This document shows, piece after piece, positions 1 to 7,877 of a DNA stretch of 64,000 bases. Below the pieces are notes generated by a model, which was not told the DNA's origin, made no database searches, and was given only the letters and a program-made list of their open reading frames with translations. The translations under genes were made by a program, and so were the position numbers. The number at the start of each line of letters is the position of its first letter. Positions within the stretch are counted from its first letter, which is position 1. This DNA comes from Verrucomicrobiota bacterium (GTDB lineage: Bacteria; Verrucomicrobiota; Verrucomicrobiia; Limisphaerales; BJHT01): contig BJHT01000003.1 of NCBI GenBank assembly GCA_014193395.1, positions 1-64,000 of the forward strand, given 5' to 3'.

Positions 1-352
1 GGCGGCTTGTAGACACCCGCGGAAGGCCGGGATACTGCGGCCTCGCGTTCTGCGCGCTCCAGGTGGAGGTGGAGCGGGTGGTTCAATAGCCGGTTCCCAT
101 TCACCGTGAAACTGCTCCTCGCCCTCGCCACGCTGCTGCCTTTTCCCCCCGCCCCGGTGCCGGCCGCCGGTCCGCCAGCGCGTCCGCGGCGCGACCCTTG
201 AGCGCAGCGCCTGCCCAGCCACGGGCAAGGATGACTTCTACGAGCCAGCAGCAGCTCGCAAAGCTGTGGGGCGGGAGGACATGAAGCAGAGTAGCGTCTG
301 GTATAGCAGACTTTGCTTTACACTCTGTCAGCTTTAGCGGACCGTATGCGCC
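1..352. other. Left-edge non-coding region with an orphan signal-peptide-like fragment
   Basis: No complete gene is visible. On the + strand a GTG at 106 opens 31 codons that read like a signal peptide (VKLLLALATLLPF followed by a Pro/Ala-rich stretch) and stop at 199-201. This could be the beginning of a lost exported protein, but it is short and could be chance. The rest is GC-rich until about 290, where a more AT-balanced stretch with a palindrome precedes the hipB-like gene. Confidence 0.3.
296..311. promoter_or_regulatory. Candidate hipBA operator palindrome
   Basis: GTCTGGTATAGCAGAC is a 16-bp inverted repeat with one mismatched pair. It lies about 40 bp before the start of the hipB-like gene, where HipB-family antitoxins usually bind to repress their own operon. 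A direct repeat GCTTTA follows at 315-320 and 331-336. That this is the operator is inference from position and symmetry. Confidence 0.35.
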
Positions 353-667
353 ATGCCGCACGCGCCATCCATTCCGCTGCCCGCCGCCCACGCGCTTCGC
401 AAACTGGGCCGCGACCTCGCGCTCGCGCGCCGCAAGCGCGGCATCGCCACTGCCGATATGGCCGAACGACTTTTCATCAGCCGCGACACGCTCTGGCGGA
501 TGGAGCGCGGCGATCCCACCGTGGCCCTCGGCACGCTCGCGACTGCCGCGTTCGTGCTGCAGTTGCATGACCGGCTCGCCAACCTCGCCGCGCCGGCGAC
601 CGATGCGCTGGCGCTGAGCTTGGATGAACGCCGCCTGCCCAAACGCATCCACCGCACCCGGCCATGA
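353..667 (+). CDS. HipB-like Xre-family antitoxin
   Basis: A 104-residue protein with a helix-turn-helix of the Xre/Cro type (about residues 15-70; core ARRKRGIATADMAERLFIS, then RDTLWRMERGDPTV). In HipBA systems this protein binds the operon's operator and holds the HipA kinase inactive. The C-terminus is short and basic. The stop overlaps the start of the next gene by four bases (ATGA), so the two are very likely translationally coupled, as is typical of antitoxin-toxin pairs. Family assignment is firm from the HTH and the downstream HipA; that the pair is an active toxin-antitoxin system is inferred. Confidence 0.85.
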   Translation: MPHAPSIPLPAAHALRKLGRDLALARRKRGIATADMAERLFISRDTLWRMERGDPTVALGTLATAAFVLQLHDRLANLAAPATDALALSLDERRLPKRIHRTRP

Positions 668-1887
668 GCGTGGAAGTTCATATCGAGCGCGACGGTGAGA
701 CGCGTCTTGTCGGACGCCTTCATACTGCGGAACGAAGCGCAGCCGTGTCATTCGAATACGCCGCCGAGTGGCTCGGGCGTGCGGGCGCTTTCGCCATCGA
801 TCCCACGTCGCTGCCGCTGCGCGCCGGCGCGCATCACAGCGCGGTGCTTTTCGGCGCGATGCAGGATTGCGGCCCCGACCGTTGGGGACGGGTGCTGATT
901 GAGCGTGCGGTGCGGAAGCACGTCCTCGACCGCAAGCCGTATCACGATCTCGATTACGTGCTCGCACTCGACGACGCCTCCCGCATCGGCGCGCTCCGCT
1001 TTCGGGCGGAAGCGCACGGTCCATTCCTCGCCGCCGGTGGCGGAAAAATCCCGCCGCTCGTGCAGCTCGCGGCCCTGCTGAATGCGGCCACTGCCGTCCA
1101 CAGCGAAACCGAGACCGCCCAGGACCTGCGCTATCTGCTTGGCCAGGGATCGCCGCTCGGCGGCGCGCGGCCCAAATCCGCGGTCGCCCTCGCCGATGGC
1201 CGGCTTGCCATTGCGAAATTCTCCAAACCCGACGACGTGCGCGACATCGCCGCCGGCGAAATCCTCGCTCTCACGCTCGCGAGAAAGGCGGGCATCCGGG
1301 TCCCGGCCCACCGACTCGTGGAGGTGAAAGGCAAAGGCGTCTCGGTGATCACCCGCTTCGATCGTGACGGCGTGCGACGCATCCCGTTCCTTTCCGCCCA
1401 CAGTCTGCTCGGCCTCGCGCCCGGCGCACCCGGTGCCCACACGATGCTCGCCGATGGCATCCGCCAATTTGGCGACGATACCGCTGGCGATCTGCGCGAA
1501 CTCTGGCGTCGTCTCGTCTTTTCCCTCCTCGTCAGCAACTACGACGACCACCTCCGCAACCACGGGTTCCTCATGCGCGCGCCGGGCCGCTGGGCGCTTT
1601 CACCCGCCTACGACCTCAATCCCGTGCCCGAAATCGACCGCACGCAAACACCGAAGACCCCCATCACCGAGGACCAAGAGGAGACCTCCATCGCCGCCGC
1701 GTTGGCCGCCGCGCCGCGCTTCGGTCTCAAAGCCGCGGTGGCAAGAGCCACCCTTCGCGAAGTTCTCGCTGCCGTTTCCGGCTGGCGCAAAACCGGCCGT
1801 CAGCTCCGCCTCAAAGCTCAAACCCTCGACGCCTACGCCACCGCCTTCGAGCATCCGCTCCGGGACGAAGCCGGACGCCTTGCTTAA
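664..1887 (+). CDS. HipA-like serine/threonine kinase toxin
   Basis: A 407-residue HipA-family protein. The N-terminal subdomain is about residues 1-110. The Gly-rich loop (QGSPLGGARPKSAV, about 161-174) carries Ser163 at the position equivalent to the regulatory autophosphorylated serine. Lys185 (AIAKF) is the likely ATP-binding lysine. The catalytic loop NYDDHLRNHGF places Asp294 as catalytic base and Asn299 as metal ligand, and PAYDLNP (Asp317) is the second metal-binding aspartate. All kinase landmarks are present, so it should be active. Known HipA kinases phosphorylate glutamyl-tRNA synthetase or other tRNA synthetases and arrest growth; the target here is not known. It overlaps the antitoxin gene by four bases. 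Confidence 0.88.
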   Translation: MSVEVHIERDGETRLVGRLHTAERSAAVSFEYAAEWLGRAGAFAIDPTSLPLRAGAHHSAVLFGAMQDCGPDRWGRVLIERAVRKHVLDRKPYHDLDYVLALDDASRIGALRFRAEAHGPFLAAGGGKIPPLVQLAALLNAATAVHSETETAQDLRYLLGQGSPLGGARPKSAVALADGRLAIAKFSKPDDVRDIAAGEILALTLARKAGIRVPAHRLVEVKGKGVSVITRFDRDGVRRIPFLSAHSLLGLAPGAPGAHTMLADGIRQFGDDTAGDLRELWRRLVFSLLVSNYDDHLRNHGFLMRAPGRWALSPAYDLNPVPEIDRTQTPKTPITEDQEETSIAAALAAAPRFGLKAAVARATLREVLAAVSGWRKTGRQLRLKAQTLDAYATAFEHPLRDEAGRLA

Positions 1888-1969
1888 TCGCGAGCAATCC
1901 CGCCGACACCGTGTTCGAGATCGCCCGCGGAATCTTATCTTCCCTGCTGATCGCGCCGCACGGACTTAT

Positions 1970-2024
1970 GGTAAAAGATGGGGGGGTAAAAGATGGGAAC
2001 TCTCCGATGGATTTTTCTTTTACC
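1970..2024. repeat. Hairpin-forming repeat, GGTAAAAGATGGG type
   Basis: Two direct copies of GGTAAAAGATG (1970-1980 and 1985-1995) are followed by an inverted copy TCTTTTACC (2016-2024), so the DNA can fold with a stem pairing 1985-1993 with 2016-2024. The element lies between the hipA-like gene and the pyruvyltransferase-like gene. The same words in the same arrangement recur at 55071-55142 before a sulfatase. This looks like a small dispersed palindromic repeat, possibly acting as a terminator or mRNA-stabilising stem. Confidence 0.6.
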
Positions 2025-2054
2025 GCCCATCTGTTGCCATCAAACAGCCCGCAC

Positions 2055-3308
2055 ATGAAACCCGGTCGCGCACTCCTCGCCTTGCTCCTGCTCTTCACCC
2101 CGCTGAACACGCCGCGCGCGGCCGAACCGGCGCGTCCGCAAGTCCTGCTCTACTCGGGGTGGCAGACGATCAACATCGGCGACATGGGCCACACGCTGGG
2201 AACGCTGCGCATCCTTGAGCGCGACCTGCCGGAGGCGGACGTGGTGTGGTGGGCGGTGAGTCTCAATGAGGACGTGCGCCGGCTGCAGGCGCGGCGTTTT
2301 CCCAAGGTGCGGATCGTGCAGGGAACCGTGGACGAGCAGGGCGAACCGAGCACGCCCGAGCTGCGCGAGGCGGTGCGGCGCGCGTCGTTGCTCATCGCGA
2401 ATTCCAAGCCGGGCTTGTTCTCGGCGATGGTGCGGGTCGCGAAACGCTTCGACAAACCGTGGGGCGCCTACGGCCATTCGTATGAGGCGGACACCTTCAC
2501 GAAGCGGCCGGAGCTGGTGCCGCTGTTCAGCCGCGCGGCGTTCATCTTCTGCCGCGACTCGCAGACGCTCGCCACCGTGCGGCGGGCGGCCATCACGGCG
2601 GGGCACGTTGCCTTCGGGCCGGACGGCTGTTTCGGCATTGATGTGCGGGACGATGCGAAGGCGGACGCGTGGCTTGCGGCGCGCGGACTGAAGGAGCGCG
2701 AGTTCATCACGATCATGCTGCGCACGAACACGCCGAAGCATCCGACGAACGACGAGCCGCTGAATCCGCAGCGCCCGACGGAACAGCAGCGGCGCGACGA
2801 CGAGACGCGTGCGGCGAAATTCCGCGAGGTGATGATCCGCTGGGTGCGTGACACCGGGATGAAAATCGTGATCGCGCCCGAGGTGGACAAGGAGATCGCG
2901 CACAACCAGCGCCTGCTGTTCGACCCGCTGCCCGACGACGTGAAGGCGAAGGTCGTCCTGCGCGACACGTTCTGGCTGCCGGACGAAGCGGCGGCGGTGT
3001 TCGCCAAGGCCCGCGTGGTCGTGTGCCACGAGCCGCACAGTTGCATCATCGCGCTGGCGATGGGCACGCCGATCTTGCATCCGAGCTCGCTCGTGCATGG
3101 GCCGAAGCGCGAGATGTTCGCGGACATCGGCCTGCGCGAGTGGCTGCTCGATCTGGATGCGCAACCGGCGGGCGCGGTCACAGCCGCGCTGCTGGCGATT
3201 CACCGCGATTACCCGGCCGCACTGGCGAAGACGCGGACCGCGATGGCATTCGTGCGCGGCAAACAGGCGGAGACGATGCGGGTGGTGAAAGCGAGTTTGA
3301 AACCATGA
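2055..3308 (+). CDS. Exported polysaccharide pyruvyl transferase-like protein
   Basis: A 417-residue protein resembling the polysaccharide pyruvyl transferase family (PF04230). Typical features are the N-terminal QTINIGDMGHTLGT loop, SLLIANSKPGLFSA, RDSQTL in the middle, and the C-terminal region HEPHSCIIALAMGTPIL. Family members transfer pyruvate ketals onto cell-wall or exopolysaccharide sugars, usually in the cytoplasm. Here the ATG at 2055 gives a clear Sec signal peptide (MKPGRALLALLLLF, cleavage near AAEPA), which is unusual for the fold. The frame stays open upstream to 1911, but that stretch runs through the hairpin repeat and has no protein-like character. No pyruvyl donor or glycan genes lie beside it. 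Confidence 0.65.
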   Translation: MKPGRALLALLLLFTPLNTPRAAEPARPQVLLYSGWQTINIGDMGHTLGTLRILERDLPEADVVWWAVSLNEDVRRLQARRFPKVRIVQGTVDEQGEPSTPELREAVRRASLLIANSKPGLFSAMVRVAKRFDKPWGAYGHSYEADTFTKRPELVPLFSRAAFIFCRDSQTLATVRRAAITAGHVAFGPDGCFGIDVRDDAKADAWLAARGLKEREFITIMLRTNTPKHPTNDEPLNPQRPTEQQRRDDETRAAKFREVMIRWVRDTGMKIVIAPEVDKEIAHNQRLLFDPLPDDVKAKVVLRDTFWLPDEAAAVFAKARVVVCHEPHSCIIALAMGTPILHPSSLVHGPKREMFADIGLREWLLDLDAQPAGAVTAALLAIHRDYPAALAKTRTAMAFVRGKQAETMRVVKASLKP

Positions 3309-3437
3309 ACGTGGAACAAGCCGTCGGCACCGAGCCGTCCCTTCGCTGTCGGAGCGCGGGCTTCCCTTCCGACCGGCGCGTCCCTGGCGGCGGGGCGTTC
3401 GTTCTCCGTGGCGGACGCGCTGTCGCCCGCGCGGCTG

Positions 3438-4505
3438 TCACGCGCGGGGCACCGGGCCGGTCGTGCCGCCTTCGACAAACTCCGCGGGCGTGACGGTCTG
3501 GCGCAGATCCTTCTTGCCCCGGCTCACGTTGGTCGCCCAGCGCACGACGCGGCGGACCACGGGCGCGGGGTCCCAGCGGATGTGCGCGATCGTGGGCTGA
3601 CACCACTCGAAGGTCGGGTCGGCATCCGTGCAGACCAGCGAGACCTGCTGCGGCACGCGGATGCCGCGCGCGGCGAGGAACTGCTGGGTGGCGACAAAAA
3701 ACGGGGCTTCGTCGATGATCAGCGCCGTGGGCGGCGTGACTTGGAAGAGCGACCGCAGCAGTTCGTGAAAGCCCGCCCGGGTTGCCTCCCAGTCCGGCAG
3801 ATTGAAAGCGCCCACCGGCACGCCCCGGGCCTGGAGTTCCTCCAGAAAGGCTCGCTCGGCCCGACCCGGCTCCGGCAATCGTCGCTCTCGCCGGACCACC
3901 AGCACGATTCGGCGATGCCCGAGCCTGATCAGACTGCGGGTCGCAGCGATCACCGCCGGCACCTTGTCCGGCCCCGTGCCCGCGATGGGCAATCCCTCCC
4001 GGCGCCCAAACAGGGCAAACGCCGGCATCGGCTGCGTGCAGAACCATGCCAACACTTCGCGGGAGCCGGCCCCGATCACCCACGCATCCGCCTCGGTCTG
4101 CCGGACGAGCCGGCCGACGCGCGCGACATCCATTCCGAGTTCCACCAGGCATTTTTCGGCGAAGAAGGCGGTATGGCCCGCGGCCACCAACGAATGGTTG
4201 AGTTCCACCGTGTAGCCCTCGGTGCGCCCCATGGGATCGTATTCCAGCATGGCGATCCGCATCGGGCGCGCGGCGGCGCCGTCGGGCACGACAATGCGCC
4301 GTTTGCGGCCCGGCCCCTGCCCCACCAGCCGGCCCTCCTCCTCGAGCTGCCGCAGCGCCGCCTCCACCGTCTTGCGGTTCACCCCGAGGTCCCCGGCCAG
4401 CGTCCCCACGCCCGGCAGGCTCCCGACCCAGTGTCCCCGCGCCAGCTCCCGCCGCAGGTGCAGCGCAACCTGCTCGGCGGCGGAGAACATGCGCAAGGGG
4501 TGCAT
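3438..4505 (-). CDS. GntR-type winged helix / LacI-type sensor hybrid regulator
   Basis: A 355-residue transcription factor. Residues about 8-70 form a GntR-like winged helix-turn-helix (LGVNRKTVEAALRQLEEEG). From about 75 on there is a LacI/GalR-type periplasmic-binding-protein sensor (MRIAMLEYDP, later SLIRLGHRRIVLVV, ALIIDEAP, VSLVCTDAD). Such hybrids generally respond to sugars. The start at 4505 gives the usual MHPLRMFSAAEQ beginning; an in-frame ATG at 4490 is possible, and the longer frame to 4622 would run through the conserved intergenic block. It is transcribed divergently from the first pseudopilin, and the 123-bp gap holds a 47-bp block that recurs before the third pseudopilin. 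Control of these pseudopilin genes is therefore inferred. Confidence 0.85.
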   Translation of the reverse strand: MHPLRMFSAAEQVALHLRRELARGHWVGSLPGVGTLAGDLGVNRKTVEAALRQLEEEGRLVGQGPGRKRRIVVPDGAAARPMRIAMLEYDPMGRTEGYTVELNHSLVAAGHTAFFAEKCLVELGMDVARVGRLVRQTEADAWVIGAGSREVLAWFCTQPMPAFALFGRREGLPIAGTGPDKVPAVIAATRSLIRLGHRRIVLVVRRERRLPEPGRAERAFLEELQARGVPVGAFNLPDWEATRAGFHELLRSLFQVTPPTALIIDEAPFFVATQQFLAARGIRVPQQVSLVCTDADPTFEWCQPTIAHIRWDPAPVVRRVVRWATNVSRGKKDLRQTVTPAEFVEGGTTGPVPRA

Positions 4506-4510
4506 GTGGC

Positions 4511-4557
4511 CAACCAACCCCCAAAAGGGACTGGTTGTCGAGCAACTATTCCTTGCG
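4511..4557. promoter_or_regulatory. Conserved bipartite block, copy 1
   Basis: The block starts with CAACCAACCCCCAAAAGGG, has an 11-bp spacer after CTG, and ends with ACTATTCCTTGCG. A near-identical block, with one extra base in the spacer, lies at 6817-6864. Copy 1 ends 71 bp before the first pseudopilin start; copy 2 ends 70 bp before the third. Copy 1 also abuts the start of the divergent regulator. A shared operator or promoter element is the simplest reading. Confidence 0.55.
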
Positions 4558-4584
4558 TCAAGCGCGGGCGGCGGCACCCTCCCA

Positions 4585-4613
4585 TTGACCCGCACCCGTT
4601 GCAGCCGTAGAAC
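4585..4613 (+). promoter_or_regulatory. Candidate sigma-70-type promoter for the first pseudopilin
   Basis: TTGACC (4585-4590) and TAGAAC (4608-4613) are separated by 17 bp, the ideal spacing for a vegetative promoter. Transcription would begin near 4620, leaving only a very short leader before the ATG at 4629. The fit is by eye and the short leader is a caution. Confidence 0.35.
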
Positions 4614-4628
4614 AGCATGCATTCCACC

Positions 4629-5462
4629 ATGTCAAAACCTGATCCGAACAAAACCGCCCTTGCTCACCGGGGTCATGCCGGTGCGGCCTCGGGATTCACC
4701 CTGATCGAGCTGCTGGTCGTGATCGCCATCATCGGCATTCTCGCCAGCCTGCTCCTGCCCGCGCTGGGCAAGGCCAAGGACAAGGCTCACACCATGAAGT
4801 GCCTGAACAACCTCAAGCAGATCGGGGTTTTCGTGCAGCTCTACACAGATGACTACCGTGACTTTTTTCCCGCATGTCGGAAACAGGATCCCTCGCTGCC
4901 ACCCCAGGACGACTGGTGGGGGACTTACGTCACCCCGGCTTCCGCCGGAAATTCCAACTACTTCCATTGTCCCGTGCTCCGCGGGGTGCGGAATCAATAT
5001 ACGCCCGGATTTCAGTGGGATTACTCGGCCACGCCGGCCAACCCCGGCAGCCGGGTCGGCTACGCCGCCAATGTTTTCTTTCTCTTCTATCCGCCCCCCA
5101 GCGCCCAAGGTGCGAGCACCGTCACCGTGGGTGGCTTCAGTTTCAGCTCCGGCTACAATGTGTCCCGCAGTTCCGTTCTCTTCCCGAGCGACACCATCGA
5201 AGTCGGCGATGCGGAAGGCTTCTGGAGCATGAGCGCTTACTGGCCCAATGCCGTCATGGACGGCTCGAATCTCGCCTACGAAGGCATCGCCTGCCGGCAT
5301 GGCGGCGGGCCGGGCAAGGGGGTCAACGGCGGGCGCGGCGTCGTGGTCTTCACCGATTCCCATGCCGAATCTCGCCCCGACGACAAAATCAATCCGCAGG
5401 CTGCGAACCGCCTGATTAATTCCATGTATTGGGATCCGCAGCGCCGGGCCGGGAGTCAGTGA
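4629..5462 (+). CDS. Pseudopilin-like exported protein, type II secretion / DUF1559-like
   Basis: A 277-residue protein whose N-terminus carries the prepilin cleavage and helix motif ([19 protein letters not shown], about residues 23-41), followed by [12 protein letters not shown] and a large globular part with paired cysteines ([14 protein letters not shown]). This is the common PVC-group form: a prepilin-peptidase substrate anchored in the inner membrane with a big periplasmic domain. The ending [12 protein letters not shown] resembles the C-terminal 'FxDGH' region of this family with Asp-Ser in place of Asp-Gly. The ATG at 4629 is preferred over 4617. It is followed 35 bp later by a second pseudopilin. 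Exact role (pilus, secretion system or surface protein) cannot be told. Confidence 0.8.
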   Translation: MSKPDPNKTALAHRGHAGAASGFTLIELLVVIAIIGILASLLLPALGKAKDKAHTMKCLNNLKQIGVFVQLYTDDYRDFFPACRKQDPSLPPQDDWWGTYVTPASAGNSNYFHCPVLRGVRNQYTPGFQWDYSATPANPGSRVGYAANVFFLFYPPPSAQGASTVTVGGFSFSSGYNVSRSSVLFPSDTIEVGDAEGFWSMSAYWPNAVMDGSNLAYEGIACRHGGGPGKGVNGGRGVVVFTDSHAESRPDDKINPQAANRLINSMYWDPQRRAGSQ

Positions 5463-5497
5463 CGATCACAATCAGTTCGCCAATTTCGCCAACCATT

Positions 5498-6274
5498 ATG
5501 AAGCCTGTTATGCCGTATCCAGTGCGCTCGGCCTTCACCCTGATCGAGCTGCTCGTCGTGATCGCCATCATCGGCATCCTCGCCTCGATGCTTCTCCCGG
5601 CCTTGGGCAGCGCCAAGCTCAAGGCCAAAGGCGTCGCCTGCGCGAACAACGAAAAGCAGATCGGGATGGGCATCCTGATGTACGTCTCCGACTGCACTTA
5701 CTACCCGCAGGGCATCATGGCCGACGGCACCACCTGGCTGTGGCCCGCGCAGATGCGGCAGGGCATCGGCGCCGGCCGGAATACGAAAATCTTCCGATGC
5801 CCGGCCGTCCAGGGCACCAATGCCCAGTGGAATGTGACCTTCGGCAGCGGCCTCCCGGCCTACGGCGGTTACGAGCAGGACGAGGTCCGCCTGCGCTCCG
5901 GCGGCAGCAGCTTCCTGAGCTACGGCTACAATGTCTGGGGCGCGTTCGTCGGGCGAAATCCCAACACCGGATTGGGAGTCTATGAAGGCACCAATCCGGC
6001 CAATGGCCAGACTGCGGAAACCATGGTGGTCAAGCCCACGGACATGATCGCCCTGGGTGACAGCAATTTCGACCTCGCGCTGGGCGGCGATCCCAACTGG
6101 AGCGGCTTCATCGGCATCTACGCCCTGCGCCAATACCCGGGCGAACTGCACAACGGCAAGCGGGCGAACATCCTTTTCTGCGACGGACATGTGGAATCCA
6201 AGACCCGCGCGCAACTCGTCTCCGCCACGGACCCCGCGATCATCAGCCAGTGGAACAACACCAACCAACCCTGA
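5498..6274 (+). CDS. Pseudopilin-like exported protein, second of a tandem pair
   Basis: A 258-residue paralogue of the preceding gene. It has the prepilin motif ([19 protein letters not shown], about residues 12-30), the [14 protein letters not shown] helix end, and the family's C-terminal signature [17 protein letters not shown]. The short basic leader and the motif position suit prepilin peptidase cleavage before the Phe. ATG codons at 5498 and 5510 are both plausible; 5498 is chosen because it keeps a basic leader. It is probably co-transcribed with the gene upstream. No partner secretion ATPase or prepilin peptidase is in the window. Confidence 0.8.
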   Translation: MKPVMPYPVRSAFTLIELLVVIAIIGILASMLLPALGSAKLKAKGVACANNEKQIGMGILMYVSDCTYYPQGIMADGTTWLWPAQMRQGIGAGRNTKIFRCPAVQGTNAQWNVTFGSGLPAYGGYEQDEVRLRSGGSSFLSYGYNVWGAFVGRNPNTGLGVYEGTNPANGQTAETMVVKPTDMIALGDSNFDLALGGDPNWSGFIGIYALRQYPGELHNGKRANILFCDGHVESKTRAQLVSATDPAIISQWNNTNQP

Positions 6275-6345
6275 TCGTCGTCCGCCAGCCCTCCGCTGCG
6301 CCCGGTTATTTCGCAGCCTCATCGAAGTCGCAGGCCCCCCGCCCG

Positions 6346-6467
6346 TGTAGCGCAGGTATCCAAACCTCCTGTGTCGCCGACTTCCAAGTGGGCAGGGTGT
6401 CGGCCTTGCCGAGCGCGCCGCGGGTTTGGAAACCCGCGATACAGCAGGCTTGGAAGCCTGCGCTACA
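6346..6467. repeat. Dispersed palindromic repeat (TGTAGCGCAGG ... CCTGCGCTACA)
   Basis: The outer ends TGTAGCGCAGG and CCTGCGCTACA are inverted repeats. Inside are two tight hairpins, GCGGGTTTGGAAACCCGC (6420-6437) and GCAGGCTTGGAAGCCTGC (6444-6461). Elements of this kind are, from memory, scattered between genes in verrucomicrobial genomes and give spurious antisense reading frames. No transposase is present. It may be a small non-autonomous element. Confidence 0.65.
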
Positions 6468-6816
6468 AAATGAGCATGAAATATCCGGGTTAGTCCCGCT
6501 TCTGAAGTCAGGGTCCTGCCCCGGACACCGCGCCTTTCGCGCCACCGCCGCGCTCCATCACAACCCGTCTTGCCCGCGGATTCGCCCAAACTCCGAAGCA
6601 GCTTTTCAGCAACGGTCAGGCACGCGGCTTTCGGGCCGCAGCAACGTGCGCCGGCTCAGGAAATTCGGAGCCGGCGATTCGAGTCGGCTCCTGCCGCGAC
6701 ATGCACGCCGCGCTCCGCGGGCTTCCCGATCACCATCCGCGCCGTCGCCTCCCAAGCTCGGGATTAACATGCCGGATCAAACTCCCACCGTTCCGTGACC
6801 AGTTTACACGCCGCAC

Positions 6817-6864
6817 CAACCATCCCCCAAAAGGGGCTGCTCGCCGGACGGACTATCCCTCGCG
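6817..6864. promoter_or_regulatory. Conserved bipartite block, copy 2
   Basis: It begins CAACCATCCCCCAAAAGGG, has a 12-bp spacer after CTG and ends ACTATCCCTCGCG. It matches the block at 4511-4557 in sequence, orientation and distance to the downstream pseudopilin start (70 versus 71 bp). TAGATT at 6882-6887 could be the -10 element of the associated promoter. Confidence 0.55.
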
Positions 6865-6934
6865 CCGGAGAAGAGCGCCCGTAGATTAACTGGGAAAGTC
6901 AGATCATCTAACAGCGACATACACGCATCCCCCA

Positions 6935-7750
6935 ATGAAAACCTCGCGCTTGCTCCGCTCATTCTCCGCCCCCGCCCGGTCGGGAGGCTTCACCCTGATC
7001 GAGCTGCTGGTGGTGATCGCCATCATCGGCATCCTCGCGGCGATGCTGCTGCCGGCGCTCGGCTCCGCCAAGCTCAAGGCCCACGGCGTCAAGTGCCTGA
7101 ACAACAACATGCAACTGCTGCTGTCCTGGAAGCTCTACGCCGATGACAACTACGACCGGATCGCGCCCGTGACCATCACGGATTGGAACAGCGGCGGCAA
7201 TATCAACACCTGGCAGGTGCAATGGTGCGGTGGAACCATGAGATTCGTGCGGACCACCTCCACCAACCCAGTGCCGATCACCGCCGCCTTGATGTTCCCC
7301 TACAACAACAATTTGGGGATCTACCGGTGCCCGGCCGACAAGAGCATGGATTTCGGCGCCCAGCGCGTTCGCAGCGTCGCCGCCAGCCAGGCGTTTTACC
7401 CCGCCGCGCAACCTCTGGGCGCCGCCTATCAGCACTTTTCCAGAACCACCGAACTCGGGGCACCCTCCGAGACCTGGATTTTCCTCGATGAAAGCGCGGT
7501 CAGCATCAACGATTCCTCGATGGCCGTGGCGATGGTCGCGCCGAGCGATACGGTCGGACGAGTGATTGATTTACCTGCCAGCTACCATAACAAGGCCTCC
7601 GCCATGGCCTTCGCCGATGGTAGTTCGATCATTCACAAATGGAAAAGCTGGCAGATGGCTGATCCGGCCACCTTCAACACGTCGAACAGTGATCCGCTTT
7701 TTGTTGAGGACACCAAATGGCTCACCAGCGTCACGTCGCAGCTCAAGTAG
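6935..7750 (+). CDS. Pseudopilin-like exported protein, third copy
   Basis: A 271-residue pseudopilin with a Ser/Arg-rich leader followed by [19 protein letters not shown] (about residues 17-35), then [18 protein letters not shown]. The globular part includes [10 protein letters not shown] and ends with [15 protein letters not shown], the C-terminal H...DG signature of this family. It stands alone behind conserved block copy 2, so it probably belongs to the same regulon as the pair at 4629-6274. After cleavage by prepilin peptidase it should sit in the inner membrane with its bulk in the periplasm. Function beyond that is unknown. Confidence 0.8.
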   Translation: MKTSRLLRSFSAPARSGGFTLIELLVVIAIIGILAAMLLPALGSAKLKAHGVKCLNNNMQLLLSWKLYADDNYDRIAPVTITDWNSGGNINTWQVQWCGGTMRFVRTTSTNPVPITAALMFPYNNNLGIYRCPADKSMDFGAQRVRSVAASQAFYPAAQPLGAAYQHFSRTTELGAPSETWIFLDESAVSINDSSMAVAMVAPSDTVGRVIDLPASYHNKASAMAFADGSSIIHKWKSWQMADPATFNTSNSDPLFVEDTKWLTSVTSQLK

Positions 7751-7877
7751 GCTGCGCCCGGCTGCTGCGGGTCGGGGTAATGAAGTTCATCGCCGTTCAA
7801 AATGATTTTCCGATCTTGATTTCCTTCAAACGATCGACACCGCCTGTTTGCGCGTAACCTGAAACACCACCAACTCA

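Larger units (their letters stand above)
6275..6934. other. 660-bp intergenic region
   Basis: It holds a palindromic dispersed repeat at 6346-6467, a short inverted repeat GGAGCCG/CGGCTCC at 6667-6673 and 6685-6691, the second conserved bipartite block at 6817-6864, and a possible -10 hexamer TAGATT at 6882-6887. Between 6470 and 6810 I see no protein-like reading frame and no recognisable RNA. Confidence 0.5.

Noticed and set aside
2040-3203. A 387-codon minus-strand open frame over the pyruvyltransferase-like gene
   Set aside because: Arg- and His-rich product typical of antisense reading of GC-rich coding DNA.
6306-6545. Minus-strand frame reading SAGFQACCIAGFQTR
   Set aside because: It is the translation of the palindromic repeat at 6346-6467, a known source of false genes.
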